DNA of 64,000 bases, from NCBI RefSeq assembly GCF_024519455.1, contig NZ_JALJRY010000001.1:357253-421252 (forward strand), read 5' to 3'. Shown piece by piece: positions 7,778 through 15,844 of this stretch; position 1 is the first letter of the stretch; the number at the start of each line of letters is the position of its first letter. Both the position numbers and the translations under genes were made by a program. This stretch comes from Streptomyces sp. STR69 (lineage in GTDB: Bacteria > Actinomycetota > Actinomycetes > Streptomycetales > Streptomycetaceae). The notes under the pieces were generated by a model. That model was not told where the DNA came from, searched no databases, and was given only the letters and a program-made list of their open reading frames with translations.

Positions 7778-8356
7778 TCACCCGGAGATCTTGATGGTGG
7801 CGACGGAGAACGTGGGTAGTTCGAAGGAGACTTCGGTGGCGGTGGAGGGTGGAGCCGGGAACTGCATGAAGACGGCAACCTCGTCGCCTGACTTGATCGT
7901 CGCGATACCGGTTGTCGTCAGCGGACGGCCGTCCGTATCACGCAGCACGTAGTAGCGCTTCTTGCCCTTCGAGTCCACGAGTGTGGCGCCGCCGAGCGAC
8001 GGGCCGTTCCTGATGATCTCGGTCTCGTTGCCGCTCAACGCGGCTGGAACCACGAGGAGTTTGTCCGCGTCGTTCCTCAGGTTGCCGTTCACCGTGACGA
8101 AGCCGCCCGCGTCCCGGGTGGCCGAGGTGATGTCCAGGATCAGGCCGTTCGACCCCTTCAACTCGGCCAAGGGCGCGTCCGACTGCCCCTCCTGGGCACT
8201 CGGATCGGATCCGCCGCTCTTGGAGGCCGAGGCCGTCGTGTCCGGCTTCTTGGCGTCGCCGCCACTCCCGCAGCCGGCCACACCGAGGGCCAGACCGGCC
8301 GCGGCAGCCATCGCGACCATCCCCCTGCGGGCCGTCGAAGTGAACCGAATGCTCAT
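7778..8356 (-). CDS. Lipoprotein of the Tad locus
   Basis: The start is ATG at 8356 with a GAAGGAAG RBS 8 nt upstream. The N-terminus has Arg residues and a hydrophobic helix ending in lipobox GVAGC (Cys near residue 28). A Ser/Lys/Asp-rich linker follows. The mature domain is beta-rich (LILDITSATRDAGGFVTVNGNLRN and EVAVFMQFPAPPSTATEVSFELP) and could be an immunoglobulin-like or DUF4352-like fold, a guess from pattern only. It sits 7 nt before the OmpA-like gene, suggesting the two act together at the cell surface. There is no catalytic motif. Confidence 0.82.
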   Translation of the reverse strand: MSIRFTSTARRGMVAMAAAAGLALGVAGCGSGGDAKKPDTTASASKSGGSDPSAQEGQSDAPLAELKGSNGLILDITSATRDAGGFVTVNGNLRNDADKLLVVPAALSGNETEIIRNGPSLGGATLVDSKGKKRYYVLRDTDGRPLTTTGIATIKSGDEVAVFMQFPAPPSTATEVSFELPTFSVATIKISG

Positions 8357-8390
8357 GACTCTGCTTCCTTCACCACTCGTCGTTCGGTTG

Positions 8391-8990
8391 TCAGTCGGCC
8401 AGGTGGACGTCGAAGAGGTCCTCGGGTCCCGGTAGATCGGCGAGTTGGAGCGGGTCCAGGTCCCACTCCACGCCGTCCTTGCAGGTGAGCTTCGGCAGCA
8501 CATCGTCCCCGGCGTCCTCACCAGGGAGTTGGAACGTGCAGAGCGACTCGATCACGGCGGTGGCATGTGCTTTCGAGTACGTGTTCTCCGTACCGGGGAC
8601 GATCGAGTCGCCGACGGGCTTGTTGGTCCTGACCGCGACCGTGAAGCGTAGGGGCTCCGTCTGTGTGCAGTTCTCCACAGCGGCGTCGTTCTGCCCCGCG
8701 AGTTCGGTGGCACGCCCGCACGAGGGGGTGAGCCCGTCCGCGATGCCGTCGAAGATGTCCTGCCACTTGGTCGGGTCGAGCACGTCCAGCTGCCACGCAT
8801 CTGCGAGTTGGTCCCGGGTGTCCTGTGCCGCCGCGAGCGCCGCCGCGTCGGCGGCCGTCTGGGCTCCGCCCCGGTTCACCGCGGCCTGGCCGACCGCTAC
8901 GTACGCGAACGCGAGAAAGAGCAGACCCGCCACCACCGTGATGTAGATGGGGAAGGCCTGCCCTGCGTCGCTGTACCTCCGGGGCCGCAT
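8391..8990 (-). CDS. TadG-like Flp pilus assembly protein (PF13400 type)
   Basis: ATG at 8990 overlaps the pilin stop (TGATG), so it is translationally coupled to the pilin. The N-terminus (DAGQAFPIYITVVAGLLFLAFAYVAVGQAA) is the hydrophobic TadG-like segment. The following NRGGAQTAADAAALAAA is the typical helix of this family. The rest (about 150 aa) has several Cys (SCGRATEL, ENCTQTEP, SLCTFQL, LTCKDG) that could form disulfides outside the cell. The role is a minor pilin or assembly factor in the Tad pilus. 199 aa is short compared with Gram-negative TadG, which has an added VWA-like region. Confidence 0.85.
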   Translation of the reverse strand: MRPRRYSDAGQAFPIYITVVAGLLFLAFAYVAVGQAAVNRGGAQTAADAAALAAAQDTRDQLADAWQLDVLDPTKWQDIFDGIADGLTPSCGRATELAGQNDAAVENCTQTEPLRFTVAVRTNKPVGDSIVPGTENTYSKAHATAVIESLCTFQLPGEDAGDDVLPKLTCKDGVEWDLDPLQLADLPGPEDLFDVHLAD

Positions 8991-9187
8991 CAGCCGCCAG
9001 TGACCTCGCCGATCTTCGCGGTGATCGCGTCGAGGATCGACTGGCCGATCGACGTACCCGTGATCGCCAGCACGATCGCCACGACCACCGCGATGATGCC
9101 CAGGTACTCCACCGCGGTCTGGCCCTTGTCGCTGCGGGCGGCGCGGGCCTGAAGGTACGTCACGGTGGTGTTGATCCAGTTGCTCAT
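8990..9187 (-). CDS. flp: Flp-family pilin (type IVb prepilin), 65 aa
   Basis: The start is ATG at 9187 with a strong GGAGGGG RBS; upstream in-frame starts lack one. The precursor has a leader of about 25 residues and the prepilin site KGQTAVEY, where cleavage is expected after the Gly (G/xxxxEY). A hydrophobic helix follows (LGIIAVVVAIVLAITGTSIG), as does a short tail ending GEVTGG. Length and motif match Flp major pilins. No prepilin peptidase (TadV/CpaA) gene is visible in this window, so it must be supplied elsewhere. The pilin gene is preceded by a 148-nt gap with repeated GGGYCCCA elements. Confidence 0.93.
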   Translation of the reverse strand: MSNWINTTVTYLQARAARSDKGQTAVEYLGIIAVVVAIVLAITGTSIGQSILDAITAKIGEVTGG

Positions 9188-9281
9188 GATGTTCCCCTCC
9201 GAATGACGCGTTACCGGCTTCCTCGTCGCCGGTACCGCTTTCGACATGAGAACGGTATGCCCGGACCAGCGGTACGTCGGA

Positions 9282-9320
9282 GGGTCCCAGGGCCCAATCC
9301 CGGGCCCAATCGGGGTCCCA
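9282..9320 (-). promoter_or_regulatory. Repeated GGGYCCCA elements upstream of the pilin gene
   Basis: Four elements occur in 39 nt: GGGTCCCA (9282), GGGCCCAATC (9290), GGGCCCAATC (9302) and GGGTCCCA (9313). The two central 10-mers are identical direct repeats 12 nt apart. They lie 95-133 nt upstream of the pilin start. They are a candidate binding site for the response regulator encoded immediately upstream, an inference from proximity. A related arrangement occurs at 2019-2052. Confidence 0.5.
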
Positions 9321-9335
9321 ACCGTTCATCGCGGT

Positions 9336-10205
9336 TCACCCCAGCCCTCGTGTCGAACCCGGTGCCGTGCCGAGCCACTTGGCGGCGGCCTCGGAGCGGC
9401 TGGTGCTGTGGAGTTTGGCGAAGATGCGGTTGATGTGGTTCTTGACGGTCTTCTCGGAGATGAAGCAGGTGGCGGCGATCTGCTGGTTGGTCATGCCGGA
9501 CGCGATGTGGTCCATGATCTCCGCCTCCCTCGCGCTCAGTTGGAACCCTGACCTGTCCGACGCCAACTGTCCCACATTCGGTTGCAGTTGCGAAAGGTTT
9601 TCCGAAGAACTTCGCGAAACAGGGGCAGTAGAGGTCTGGAATCCGTGTGCATTCGCACTTAGTTGATGCTCGTATGAGCCCAGGCCCTCGGGCAGCGCCG
9701 GACCCGTCCGCTCCTGGCGCAGCTGGGCGAGCAGCGCCCCCGCCGCCGACGGCGTGAAGTGGGCCCTGCCCTGCCTGATGTCCCTTACGGCGGCCACCAG
9801 TTCGTCCGCCGTGAACTCGCCGTGGACCAGATAACCGCCCGCCCCTCGGCGCAGCGCCTCCCGGACTATCTCCGACTCCCTGCTGTACGTGAGCATCACG
9901 ACCGGCGCTATCCCCACCAGGTACGGGAGCGCGGAGATGCCGTCCACGCCCGGCATGCGTACGTCCAGGAGGACCACGTCGGGGCGGTGCAGCCGGGCCG
10001 CCTCGTAGGCCTCGCGGCCGTCCGCCGCCTCAGCCACGACGCTGATGTCCGCGCGGCCCGACAGCAGTGCCGTCAGTCCGGCCCGGACCACCGGGTTGTC
10101 GTCGGCCACCACGACCCGGAGAACCGAAGTCGGAGCGGGCCGGGGGAAGTTCGGGAACGGGTTCGGCTGCGGCGCGCCGGGGTGGGGCGTCGTGTGGTCC
10201 GGCAT
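9336..10205 (-). CDS. NarL/LuxR-family response regulator in the Tad locus
   Basis: The protein has 289 aa. A Pro-rich leader (1-28) is followed by a receiver domain (VLRVVVADDNPVVRAG; acidic pair D35/D36; phosphoacceptor D81 in VVLLDVRMPG; K-equivalent region less clear). After a variable linker of about 65 residues rich in Ser/Gln/Asn comes a LuxR helix-turn-helix (LSAREAEIMDHIASGMTNQQIAATCFISEKTVKNHINRIFAKL). It lies 59 nt downstream of the sensor kinase gene and just upstream of the pilin gene. It probably controls pilin expression in response to the kinase signal. Missing canonical Lys105 in the receiver (sequence PVVMLTYSRES) is worth noting, since the usual T..K pair is altered. Confidence 0.9.
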   Translation of the reverse strand: MPDHTTPHPGAPQPNPFPNFPRPAPTSVLRVVVADDNPVVRAGLTALLSGRADISVVAEAADGREAYEAARLHRPDVVLLDVRMPGVDGISALPYLVGIAPVVMLTYSRESEIVREALRRGAGGYLVHGEFTADELVAAVRDIRQGRAHFTPSAAGALLAQLRQERTGPALPEGLGSYEHQLSANAHGFQTSTAPVSRSSSENLSQLQPNVGQLASDRSGFQLSAREAEIMDHIASGMTNQQIAATCFISEKTVKNHINRIFAKLHSTSRSEAAAKWLGTAPGSTRGLG

Positions 10206-10264
10206 GGCTGCCTCCTCTCGGATCGTCGTGTGTGCGTGGGGGGATGGAGAAGGTTCGAGTCTCG

Positions 10265-11824
10265 CTATGTCTTCGCCGTCAGGGCGTCCAGCGGGAGTTC
10301 CAGGCGGACTTCCGTGCCCTTGGGGTGGCCGCCCCGGCCGATGCGGATGCGGGCGCCCACCGACGCCGCCCGCTCCACCATGCCGACCAGGCCGAAGTGG
10401 CCCGCCCTGCGCAGCTGTTCGAGGGTCGTGCCGGGAGGCAGGCCGCGGCCGTCGTCGTAGACGCTGATGCGGAGCAGGCTGTCGTGGACTCCGGCCCGTA
10501 CGTCGACCTTGGTGGGCGTCGCGTGGCGGTGGGCGTTCTCCATCGCCTCCGTCGCGATGGTGAGGAGTTGGCGCGCCACCGCGGGCGGGACCGGCGGTAC
10601 GCCGTGTTCGCCGGTGGGGCGGTAGGTCGTGGGCAGGCCTGTTCTGATGCTGAAGTCCCTTGTACGCGCGGCCAGTTCGACGAGTACGTCGGTGCCCTCG
10701 TCCGGGTCGGACTCGCGCCGCAGGTCCGCCAGGAGTTCACGGGATTCGGCGGCGGCCCGGCGCGCCGAGCGGGCCACCAGTTCCGCCTGCTGTCTGACCA
10801 GGGCCGGGTCCATGCGGTCCGCGCCCGCCGAGCCCACAAGGCCGTCCGCCGCGAGCGCCACGCCGTGCAGGGTCTTCGCCACCGAGTCGTGCAACTCGCG
10901 GGCCAGCCGGGCCCGTTCGGCGCCTACGGCCTCTGTCACGGCCAGCCTGGCCTGGACCGTCGTCAACGCCGTCGTGGCCTCGCCGAAGCGGAGCATCAGG
11001 TTGCGCAGGGTCACTCCCACCGCGCCGGCGACCACGCACAGGCCGGGGAGGAGCGAGGCCTCCGCCACGCCCCGGTGGGCGTCGGCCGCGGCGGTCTGCG
11101 CCAGGAGCAGGATCACGGCCTGGAGACCGGCGAAGCAGCCGGCACCGCGCCAGCCGTAGACGATTCCGGCGAGCAGGGGGGTGCAGACGCTGACATAGGC
11201 GAGGGTGCTGGTGGGACCGGCGGAGATCAGGAGCAGGGCGGCGAAGAGGGTGTCCAGGGCGAGGAGGGAGGGGTGGCGCAGGAGGAGGGGGCCGAAGCGT
11301 TCCCAGTCCCTGAACAGGACGTAGGAGGCCATGAACGTGACGACGACGGCTGCGCCTACCAGGCGGGTGGCTACGCCGGGGTTGGCGTTGAGGAGGGCGG
11401 AGGGGGCGGCCAGGGCGATCATCGCCAGGCGGAAGCCGAAGACCTGCCGGCACATTGCCTGCAGGGCGCTGATCTGGATGGGGAGAGCCACGCTCCGGCC
11501 TTCGGCCGGGATCGACTTCCCACCCGCACCAACCGTGCCGCTTTCGTCGTCGGGTGCGGGTGGCCCCTGTGGGGCGTCCTCACCGTCGGCGTCCGCGGGC
11601 ATCCGCTCCGCGATCGGCTGCGCCGCCGGCATCGGGACCCCGGGCAGCCTCGGCTGCGCCGGTCCCCATCCCGGCGGCAGCGCGGGCGTCACCGTCGTAA
11701 CCGGTATGTCCGTTGCCCCGGACCGGACATCGTCCGGAAGGACCGTTCCCGCCGGTGGTGTCGTGATCTCCGCCGGCTTCGGGCGTCGTCGTAGTCGTCC
11801 CGTGCGCTCCTCCGTCATCGCCAT
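10265..11824 (-). CDS. Membrane sensor histidine kinase (NarL-type, HisKA_3) in the Tad locus
   Basis: 519 aa. A long disordered Pro/Ala/Thr N-terminus (1-115) is unusual. About five membrane helices follow (roughly 130-275), then the HisKA_3 dimerisation helix ERARLARELHDSVAKTLH with phospho-accepting H312. The ATPase domain has an N box (ATEAMENAHRHA), a G1 box (YDDGRGLPPG) and a G2 region (GHFGLVGM). The start at 11824 (or Met3 at 11818) is preceded by GGGACGGGGCGG. It is 12 nt after tadC and 59 nt before the regulator gene, so it is embedded in the pilus locus. The signal is unknown; there is no large extracellular sensor domain. Confidence 0.92.
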   Translation of the reverse strand: MAMTEERTGRLRRRPKPAEITTPPAGTVLPDDVRSGATDIPVTTVTPALPPGWGPAQPRLPGVPMPAAQPIAERMPADADGEDAPQGPPAPDDESGTVGAGGKSIPAEGRSVALPIQISALQAMCRQVFGFRLAMIALAAPSALLNANPGVATRLVGAAVVVTFMASYVLFRDWERFGPLLLRHPSLLALDTLFAALLLISAGPTSTLAYVSVCTPLLAGIVYGWRGAGCFAGLQAVILLLAQTAAADAHRGVAEASLLPGLCVVAGAVGVTLRNLMLRFGEATTALTTVQARLAVTEAVGAERARLARELHDSVAKTLHGVALAADGLVGSAGADRMDPALVRQQAELVARSARRAAAESRELLADLRRESDPDEGTDVLVELAARTRDFSIRTGLPTTYRPTGEHGVPPVPPAVARQLLTIATEAMENAHRHATPTKVDVRAGVHDSLLRISVYDDGRGLPPGTTLEQLRRAGHFGLVGMVERAASVGARIRIGRGGHPKGTEVRLELPLDALTAKT

Positions 11825-11836
11825 CCGCCCCGTCCC

Positions 11837-12727
11837 CTACTTGCCCGTGATCGAGCTGAAGTCCGTGCCGGAGCCGAGGAGGAGGCCCGCGCCGAGGAGC
11901 AGCATCGTGGCCGGGACCATGAACGTGGTGATCATCATCGTGGCCTTGGGAACCGCCCTCGCGGCCTTGCGGCGGGCGTTCTGCGCGTCCGTGCGGCGCA
12001 TGTCCTTCGCCAGGGCGACCAGGGTGTCGACGATCGGCGCGCCCAGCTCCTCGCCCTGCTGCAACGCCGTGACGAACATGGCGACCTGCTCGCTGTCGTT
12101 GCGCCGACGCAGTTCCGCGAAGGCCGCGCGGCGGCTCATGCCGAGGTCCATCTGGCGGAGGGTGATGCGGAGTTCGTCCGCCCAGGGGCCCTCGTACTTC
12201 GACGCCACCCGGTCCAGGGCCTGGCGGAAGCCGAGGCCCGCGCTCACCACCACCGCGAGGACGTCGAGGAAGTCGGGCAGGGTCCGTTCGATCACGTCCT
12301 TGCGGATGCGGATCGCCGACCAGATGCCGACCTCCGTCCAGAACGCGCCGAAGGCGAACAGGATCAGGGCGAGGAGGTAGTTCCCCTTCAGCAGGAAGAT
12401 CAGGCCGCCGAAGCCGCCGAGGAAGCCGTAGACCGCACGGCGGGCCGCGTAGCGGTCGATGGTCAGGCCTCCGGGGTTGCCCGCGAGGTCGATCTTGCGG
12501 CGGTACTTGGCGACCTGCTTGGGGCCCATCAGGCGCAGGACCGTCGGGGCGTAGCGCATGCCCAGGCGGTCCACGAGGGAGTCGACCGCGCCGGTGCGGG
12601 TCGCGCCGACCTCCAGGGCGAGGACCAGGTCGGTGGGGAGTTTGGCGTCCGCGCGGTACATGCGGATGCCGGCGAAGATGCCCCACACGCTGAGGCCCAT
12701 GACCAGTCCGAGGACGAGTGCCGTCAT
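11837..12727 (-). CDS. tadC: TadC inner-membrane platform protein (type II secretion F family)
   Basis: 296 aa, ATG at 12727. Membrane helices occur near 1-20 and around 105-145, with a pair at the C-terminus (ATMMITTFMVPATMLLLGAGLLLG). The cytoplasmic T2SF domain contains PDFLDVLAVVVSAGLGFRQAL and LRQMDLGMSRRAAFAELRRR. Together with TadB it should form the platform over the TadA ATPase for pilin extrusion. It is 13 nt from tadB and 12 nt before the kinase gene. Confidence 0.92.
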   Translation of the reverse strand: MTALVLGLVMGLSVWGIFAGIRMYRADAKLPTDLVLALEVGATRTGAVDSLVDRLGMRYAPTVLRLMGPKQVAKYRRKIDLAGNPGGLTIDRYAARRAVYGFLGGFGGLIFLLKGNYLLALILFAFGAFWTEVGIWSAIRIRKDVIERTLPDFLDVLAVVVSAGLGFRQALDRVASKYEGPWADELRITLRQMDLGMSRRAAFAELRRRNDSEQVAMFVTALQQGEELGAPIVDTLVALAKDMRRTDAQNARRKAARAVPKATMMITTFMVPATMLLLGAGLLLGSGTDFSSITGK

Positions 12728-12740
12728 CGGGTCCCTCCTC

Positions 12741-13682
12741 TCAGACGTCGATGCGGGACAGGCGGCGGATGAGGACGAAGCCGACCGTGTACAGCCCGAA
12801 GGCGATGATCACGCAGGCCTGGCCGATCGGGGAGCCCGTCATCCGGTCCAGGGCGCCGGGTTTCACGCCGTCCATCAGGAAGAGGGCGCCCACGCCCATC
12901 ACCGGAACGGCGTACGCCGTCATGTTGACCTGGGAGAGCTGGGTGCGGACCTCACGGCGGGTCTCCTTGCGTTCCTCCAGGGTCTCGGTGAGGTTGCGCA
13001 GGGCGCTGACGACCTGGCCGCCCGCCCGGTTGGAGAGCACCAACGTGGTGACCAGGACGACGAGTTCGCGGGAGGGGAGCCGGTCGGCGAGTTCGCTCAG
13101 CGCGTCGTCCATCGAGGCGCCGACCGCCAACTGGTTGGCCACCTTGGCGAGTTCCTCCCCGGCCGGTGCCTCCAGTTCCTCCGCCGCCATGCTGATCGAG
13201 GTGCGCAGGGCGAGGCCGGCGTGGGTGGCGTTGGCCATGATGCGGGCCAGTTCGGGGAGTTGGTTGATGAACTTCTCGATGCGTTTCTGGCGCTGCCAGT
13301 TGAGGAACTGGATCGCCACCCCGATGCCCAACAGCCCCGCGATCGGGCCGAAGAAGGGCGCCAGGGACGCCTGGCCGATCAGCCAGAGGGCGGCCACCGT
13401 GGCCAGCATGTAGACGAAGAACTCGCCCGGTGTCATGTCCAACCCGGTTGCCGACAGCCGCAGTTCGAGCTTGCGGCCGAGGCGGGTGCGGCGCAGCCGG
13501 CGGTCCAGGTTGCGGAAGCGGCGGGGGCGGCCGAGCGGGATCTGTCCGGTCGACGACAGCCGGTCGACCAGGGCCGCGCGCTGCGCCTTGCCCGTGGCGT
13601 AGGCGTGCACGCCGGCGACACCCAGGACGCAGGTCAGCAGGGTGATGCCGGTGGTGAGCGTGACGATCGTCTGGAGATCCAT
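12741..13682 (-). CDS. tadB: TadB inner-membrane platform protein (type II secretion F family)
   Basis: 313 aa, ATG at 13682. One N-terminal membrane helix (residues 5-28), a basic cytoplasmic segment (RPRRFRNLDRRLRRTRLGRK), then two helices (about 88-127). The T2SF core follows (LPELARIMANATHAGLALRTSISMAAEEL; VSALRNLTETLEERKETRREVRTQL) with two C-terminal membrane helices. It is the partner of TadC. It lies 11 nt after the tadA stop, in one operon. Confidence 0.92.
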   Translation of the reverse strand: MDLQTIVTLTTGITLLTCVLGVAGVHAYATGKAQRAALVDRLSSTGQIPLGRPRRFRNLDRRLRRTRLGRKLELRLSATGLDMTPGEFFVYMLATVAALWLIGQASLAPFFGPIAGLLGIGVAIQFLNWQRQKRIEKFINQLPELARIMANATHAGLALRTSISMAAEELEAPAGEELAKVANQLAVGASMDDALSELADRLPSRELVVLVTTLVLSNRAGGQVVSALRNLTETLEERKETRREVRTQLSQVNMTAYAVPVMGVGALFLMDGVKPGALDRMTGSPIGQACVIIAFGLYTVGFVLIRRLSRIDV

Positions 13683-13693
13683 GGGGTCGGTCC

Positions 13694-15034
13694 CTACCTA
13701 CTGGCTTCTCTGAGGGCTAGGTGTTCCGTGCTCTGGGCGACGCCGAAGGCCTGCGGCAGGGGCTGACTCGCCATGTAGAGGCGGTCGGCGGTGCGGCGCG
13801 AGAGCGGGAAGTACTCGAAGACGCCGTAGATCCGGCCGTCGGCGGCGATGGGCTGCGGGCTGAAGCGGGCGACCGTCGCCAGGCGGTACGGCTCGCTGCC
13901 GTGGCTGTCGAGGAGGGCGATCTCGGTGATCCGGCGGGCGCCGTCGGCGAAGCGGGTGAGCTGGATGATGACGTCGACCGCGCTGTTGATCTGGTCGTGC
14001 AGCGCCTCGAACGGGATCTCCACCTCGGACATCGACGCCAGGGTCTTGAGGCGCATCAGCGCGTCCTCCGCGCTGTTGGCGTGGACGGTGGCGAGGGAGC
14101 CGTCGTGGCCCGTGGACATCGCCTGGAGCATGTCGAGGGACTCGCCGCCGCGGACCTCACCGACCACGATCCGGTCGGGGCGCATCCGGAGCGAGTTGCG
14201 GACCAGGTCGCGGATGGTGACCTGGCCCTTGCCCTCGACGTTCGGGGGGCGGGCCTCCAGCCGGATCACGTGCGACTGCTGGAGCTGGAGTTCGGCGGAG
14301 TCCTCGATGGTGATGATGCGTTCGGTCTCCGGGATCAGTCCGGAGAGGGCGTTGAGGAGGGTGGTCTTCCCGGTGCCGGTCGCGCCCGACACGATGATGT
14401 TGAACTTGGCGTGCACCAACCCCGCGAGCAGGTACAGCATGTGCTCGTCCAGCGAGCCGAAGCCGACCATCTCCTGGAGGGTGAAGGAGCGCGGGAAGCG
14501 GCGGATGGTGAGCGTGGCGCCGGTCAACGACAGTGGCGGGATGATCACGTTGACGCGCTCGCCGGACGGCAGTCGCGCGTCGACCATCGGATTCGACTCG
14601 TCCACACGGCGGTTGACGGTCGACACGATCCGCTCGATCGTCTGCATCAGCTGGTCGTGGGAGGGGAAGCGCAGCGGCAACTGCTCGACCCGGCCGCCGC
14701 GTTCGACGAAGATCGCGTCCGGGCCGTTCACCATGATCTCGGTGATCGACGCGTCCTCCAGCAGCGGTTCGAGGATGCCGAGGCCGAGCGCCTCGTCGAC
14801 GACCCGGCGGATCAGCTGCGAGCGCTCGACCGTCGAGAGGACCGGGCCCTCCCGGCTGATGATGTGCCCGAGCACCCGCTCCAGGCGGGCCCGTCGCTCG
14901 GCGGCGGCCAGCGCGCTCATCTCCGCGAGGTCGATCTCCTCCAGGAGTTTGGCGCGGTACGAGGCGACCATGTGGCCTTCCTCGCCCCGATGGCCGTTCT
15001 CCTCGGGATGGTTGACGCGTTCCCGCAGACCCAT
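13694..15034 (-). CDS. tadA: TadA/CpaF secretion ATPase
   Basis: 446 aa. The N-terminal helical domain is followed by the PilT/VirB11 ATPase core. Walker A is GATGTGKTT (217-225), the Asp box is RIITIEDSAELQL, Walker B-like is RPDRIVVGEVRG, and the His box is AMSTGHDGSLATVHAN. It forms the cytoplasmic hexamer that powers Flp pilus assembly (and, in some systems, retraction). The start at 15034 is the longest; Met22 (MVASYRAKLLEEID) is a possible later start, because the first 21 residues are low-complexity Glu/His/Gly. Confidence 0.95.
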   Translation of the reverse strand: MGLRERVNHPEENGHRGEEGHMVASYRAKLLEEIDLAEMSALAAAERRARLERVLGHIISREGPVLSTVERSQLIRRVVDEALGLGILEPLLEDASITEIMVNGPDAIFVERGGRVEQLPLRFPSHDQLMQTIERIVSTVNRRVDESNPMVDARLPSGERVNVIIPPLSLTGATLTIRRFPRSFTLQEMVGFGSLDEHMLYLLAGLVHAKFNIIVSGATGTGKTTLLNALSGLIPETERIITIEDSAELQLQQSHVIRLEARPPNVEGKGQVTIRDLVRNSLRMRPDRIVVGEVRGGESLDMLQAMSTGHDGSLATVHANSAEDALMRLKTLASMSEVEIPFEALHDQINSAVDVIIQLTRFADGARRITEIALLDSHGSEPYRLATVARFSPQPIAADGRIYGVFEYFPLSRRTADRLYMASQPLPQAFGVAQSTEHLALREASR

Positions 15035-15094
15035 GGGTGCTGTGCTCCTCGCTCCTTGTTCAGTCGAGCCGTGTGGTTCGTTGTCGGTGCCGCA

Positions 15095-15451
15095 TCAGTG
15101 GTCGAGCGGCATGGTGGCGGTCTTGCTGGCGTTCCCGAAGCCGTCGTAGCCGGGGATGACGGACGGGATGTGGATGGAGGCGGTGACGGTGACCGTGTCG
15201 CCGCCGAACGAGGCCGGACAGCCGACGACCGTGAGCCGGGCGCTGACCGCGTCGCTGCAGGCCGGCTGGGCGCCCTGCCGGAGCGAGGCGCTGCGCGCGC
15301 CCGCCCGGGCCGCCGTCCCCGCCTGCTCCGCGGTGTAGGCGATCAGCCCCAGTTGTACGGCGGCCAGAGTGATGAGGATCAAAATCGGGATGAACCCGAG
15401 GTATTCGATGGCGACTTGACCGCGGTCGCGCGCTCTACGGTCGTAGGACAT
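15095..15451 (-). CDS. TadE-like pseudopilin 1
   Basis: 118 aa. The N-terminus RDRGQVAIEYLGFIPILILITLAAVQLG is a class TadE prepilin signature (G/xxxxEY followed by a hydrophobic helix). The remaining domain has two Cys (QPACSDAV, VVGCPAS) likely in a disulfide. It is probably a minor pilin processed by the same peptidase as Flp. It starts 1 nt downstream of the second TadE gene, in the same operon. Confidence 0.88.
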   Translation of the reverse strand: MSYDRRARDRGQVAIEYLGFIPILILITLAAVQLGLIAYTAEQAGTAARAGARSASLRQGAQPACSDAVSARLTVVGCPASFGGDTVTVTASIHIPSVIPGYDGFGNASKTATMPLDH

Positions 15452-15452
15452 C

Positions 15453-15833
15453 TCAGTGCGTCGCCTCCTCTACGGCGCCCGCGTGGGCGTGCACCGTGAA
15501 GGGGAAGGCGATCGAGCCGGGGAAGAGGACGGGCACGCTGAGCGTGACGTCGGCCGTGACGAACCCCGTGCCCCCACACTTCACTTCGGCCCCGTCCCTC
15601 CATGCGGCGGACAGCTTGCTGAGGCCCGCCTGTTCGCAGGCGGCGGTGCGCGCGCCGCCCGGCGCCGCCGCCGTCGCCGCCCGTACAGCCTCGTCGGCAG
15701 CATTCCCCGCGAGCGTGTACGTGTACCCCACCAGCACGAACTGCCACATCAGCACCAGCGTCAGAATGATCAGCGGGGTCATGCCGAGGAACTCGATGGT
15801 GACCTGGCCCCGGTCCCTCCCGTGCGCGGTCAT
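15453..15833 (-). CDS. TadE-like pseudopilin 2
   Basis: The start chosen is ATG at 15833 (MTAHGRDRGQ) because a GAGGGGG RBS ends 6-7 nt upstream. In-frame GTG 15848 and ATG 15839 are alternatives. The sequence GQVTIEFLGMTPLIILTLVLMWQFVLVGYTYTLAG is a prepilin-type N-terminus with EF in place of EY. The rest holds a Cys pair (TAACEQAG, EVKCGG). It follows cpaE with overlap or almost no gap and is part of the same transcript. Confidence 0.87.
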   Translation of the reverse strand: MTAHGRDRGQVTIEFLGMTPLIILTLVLMWQFVLVGYTYTLAGNAADEAVRAATAAAPGGARTAACEQAGLSKLSAAWRDGAEVKCGGTGFVTADVTLSVPVLFPGSIAFPFTVHAHAGAVEEATH

Positions 15834-15844
15834 ACGCATCCCCC

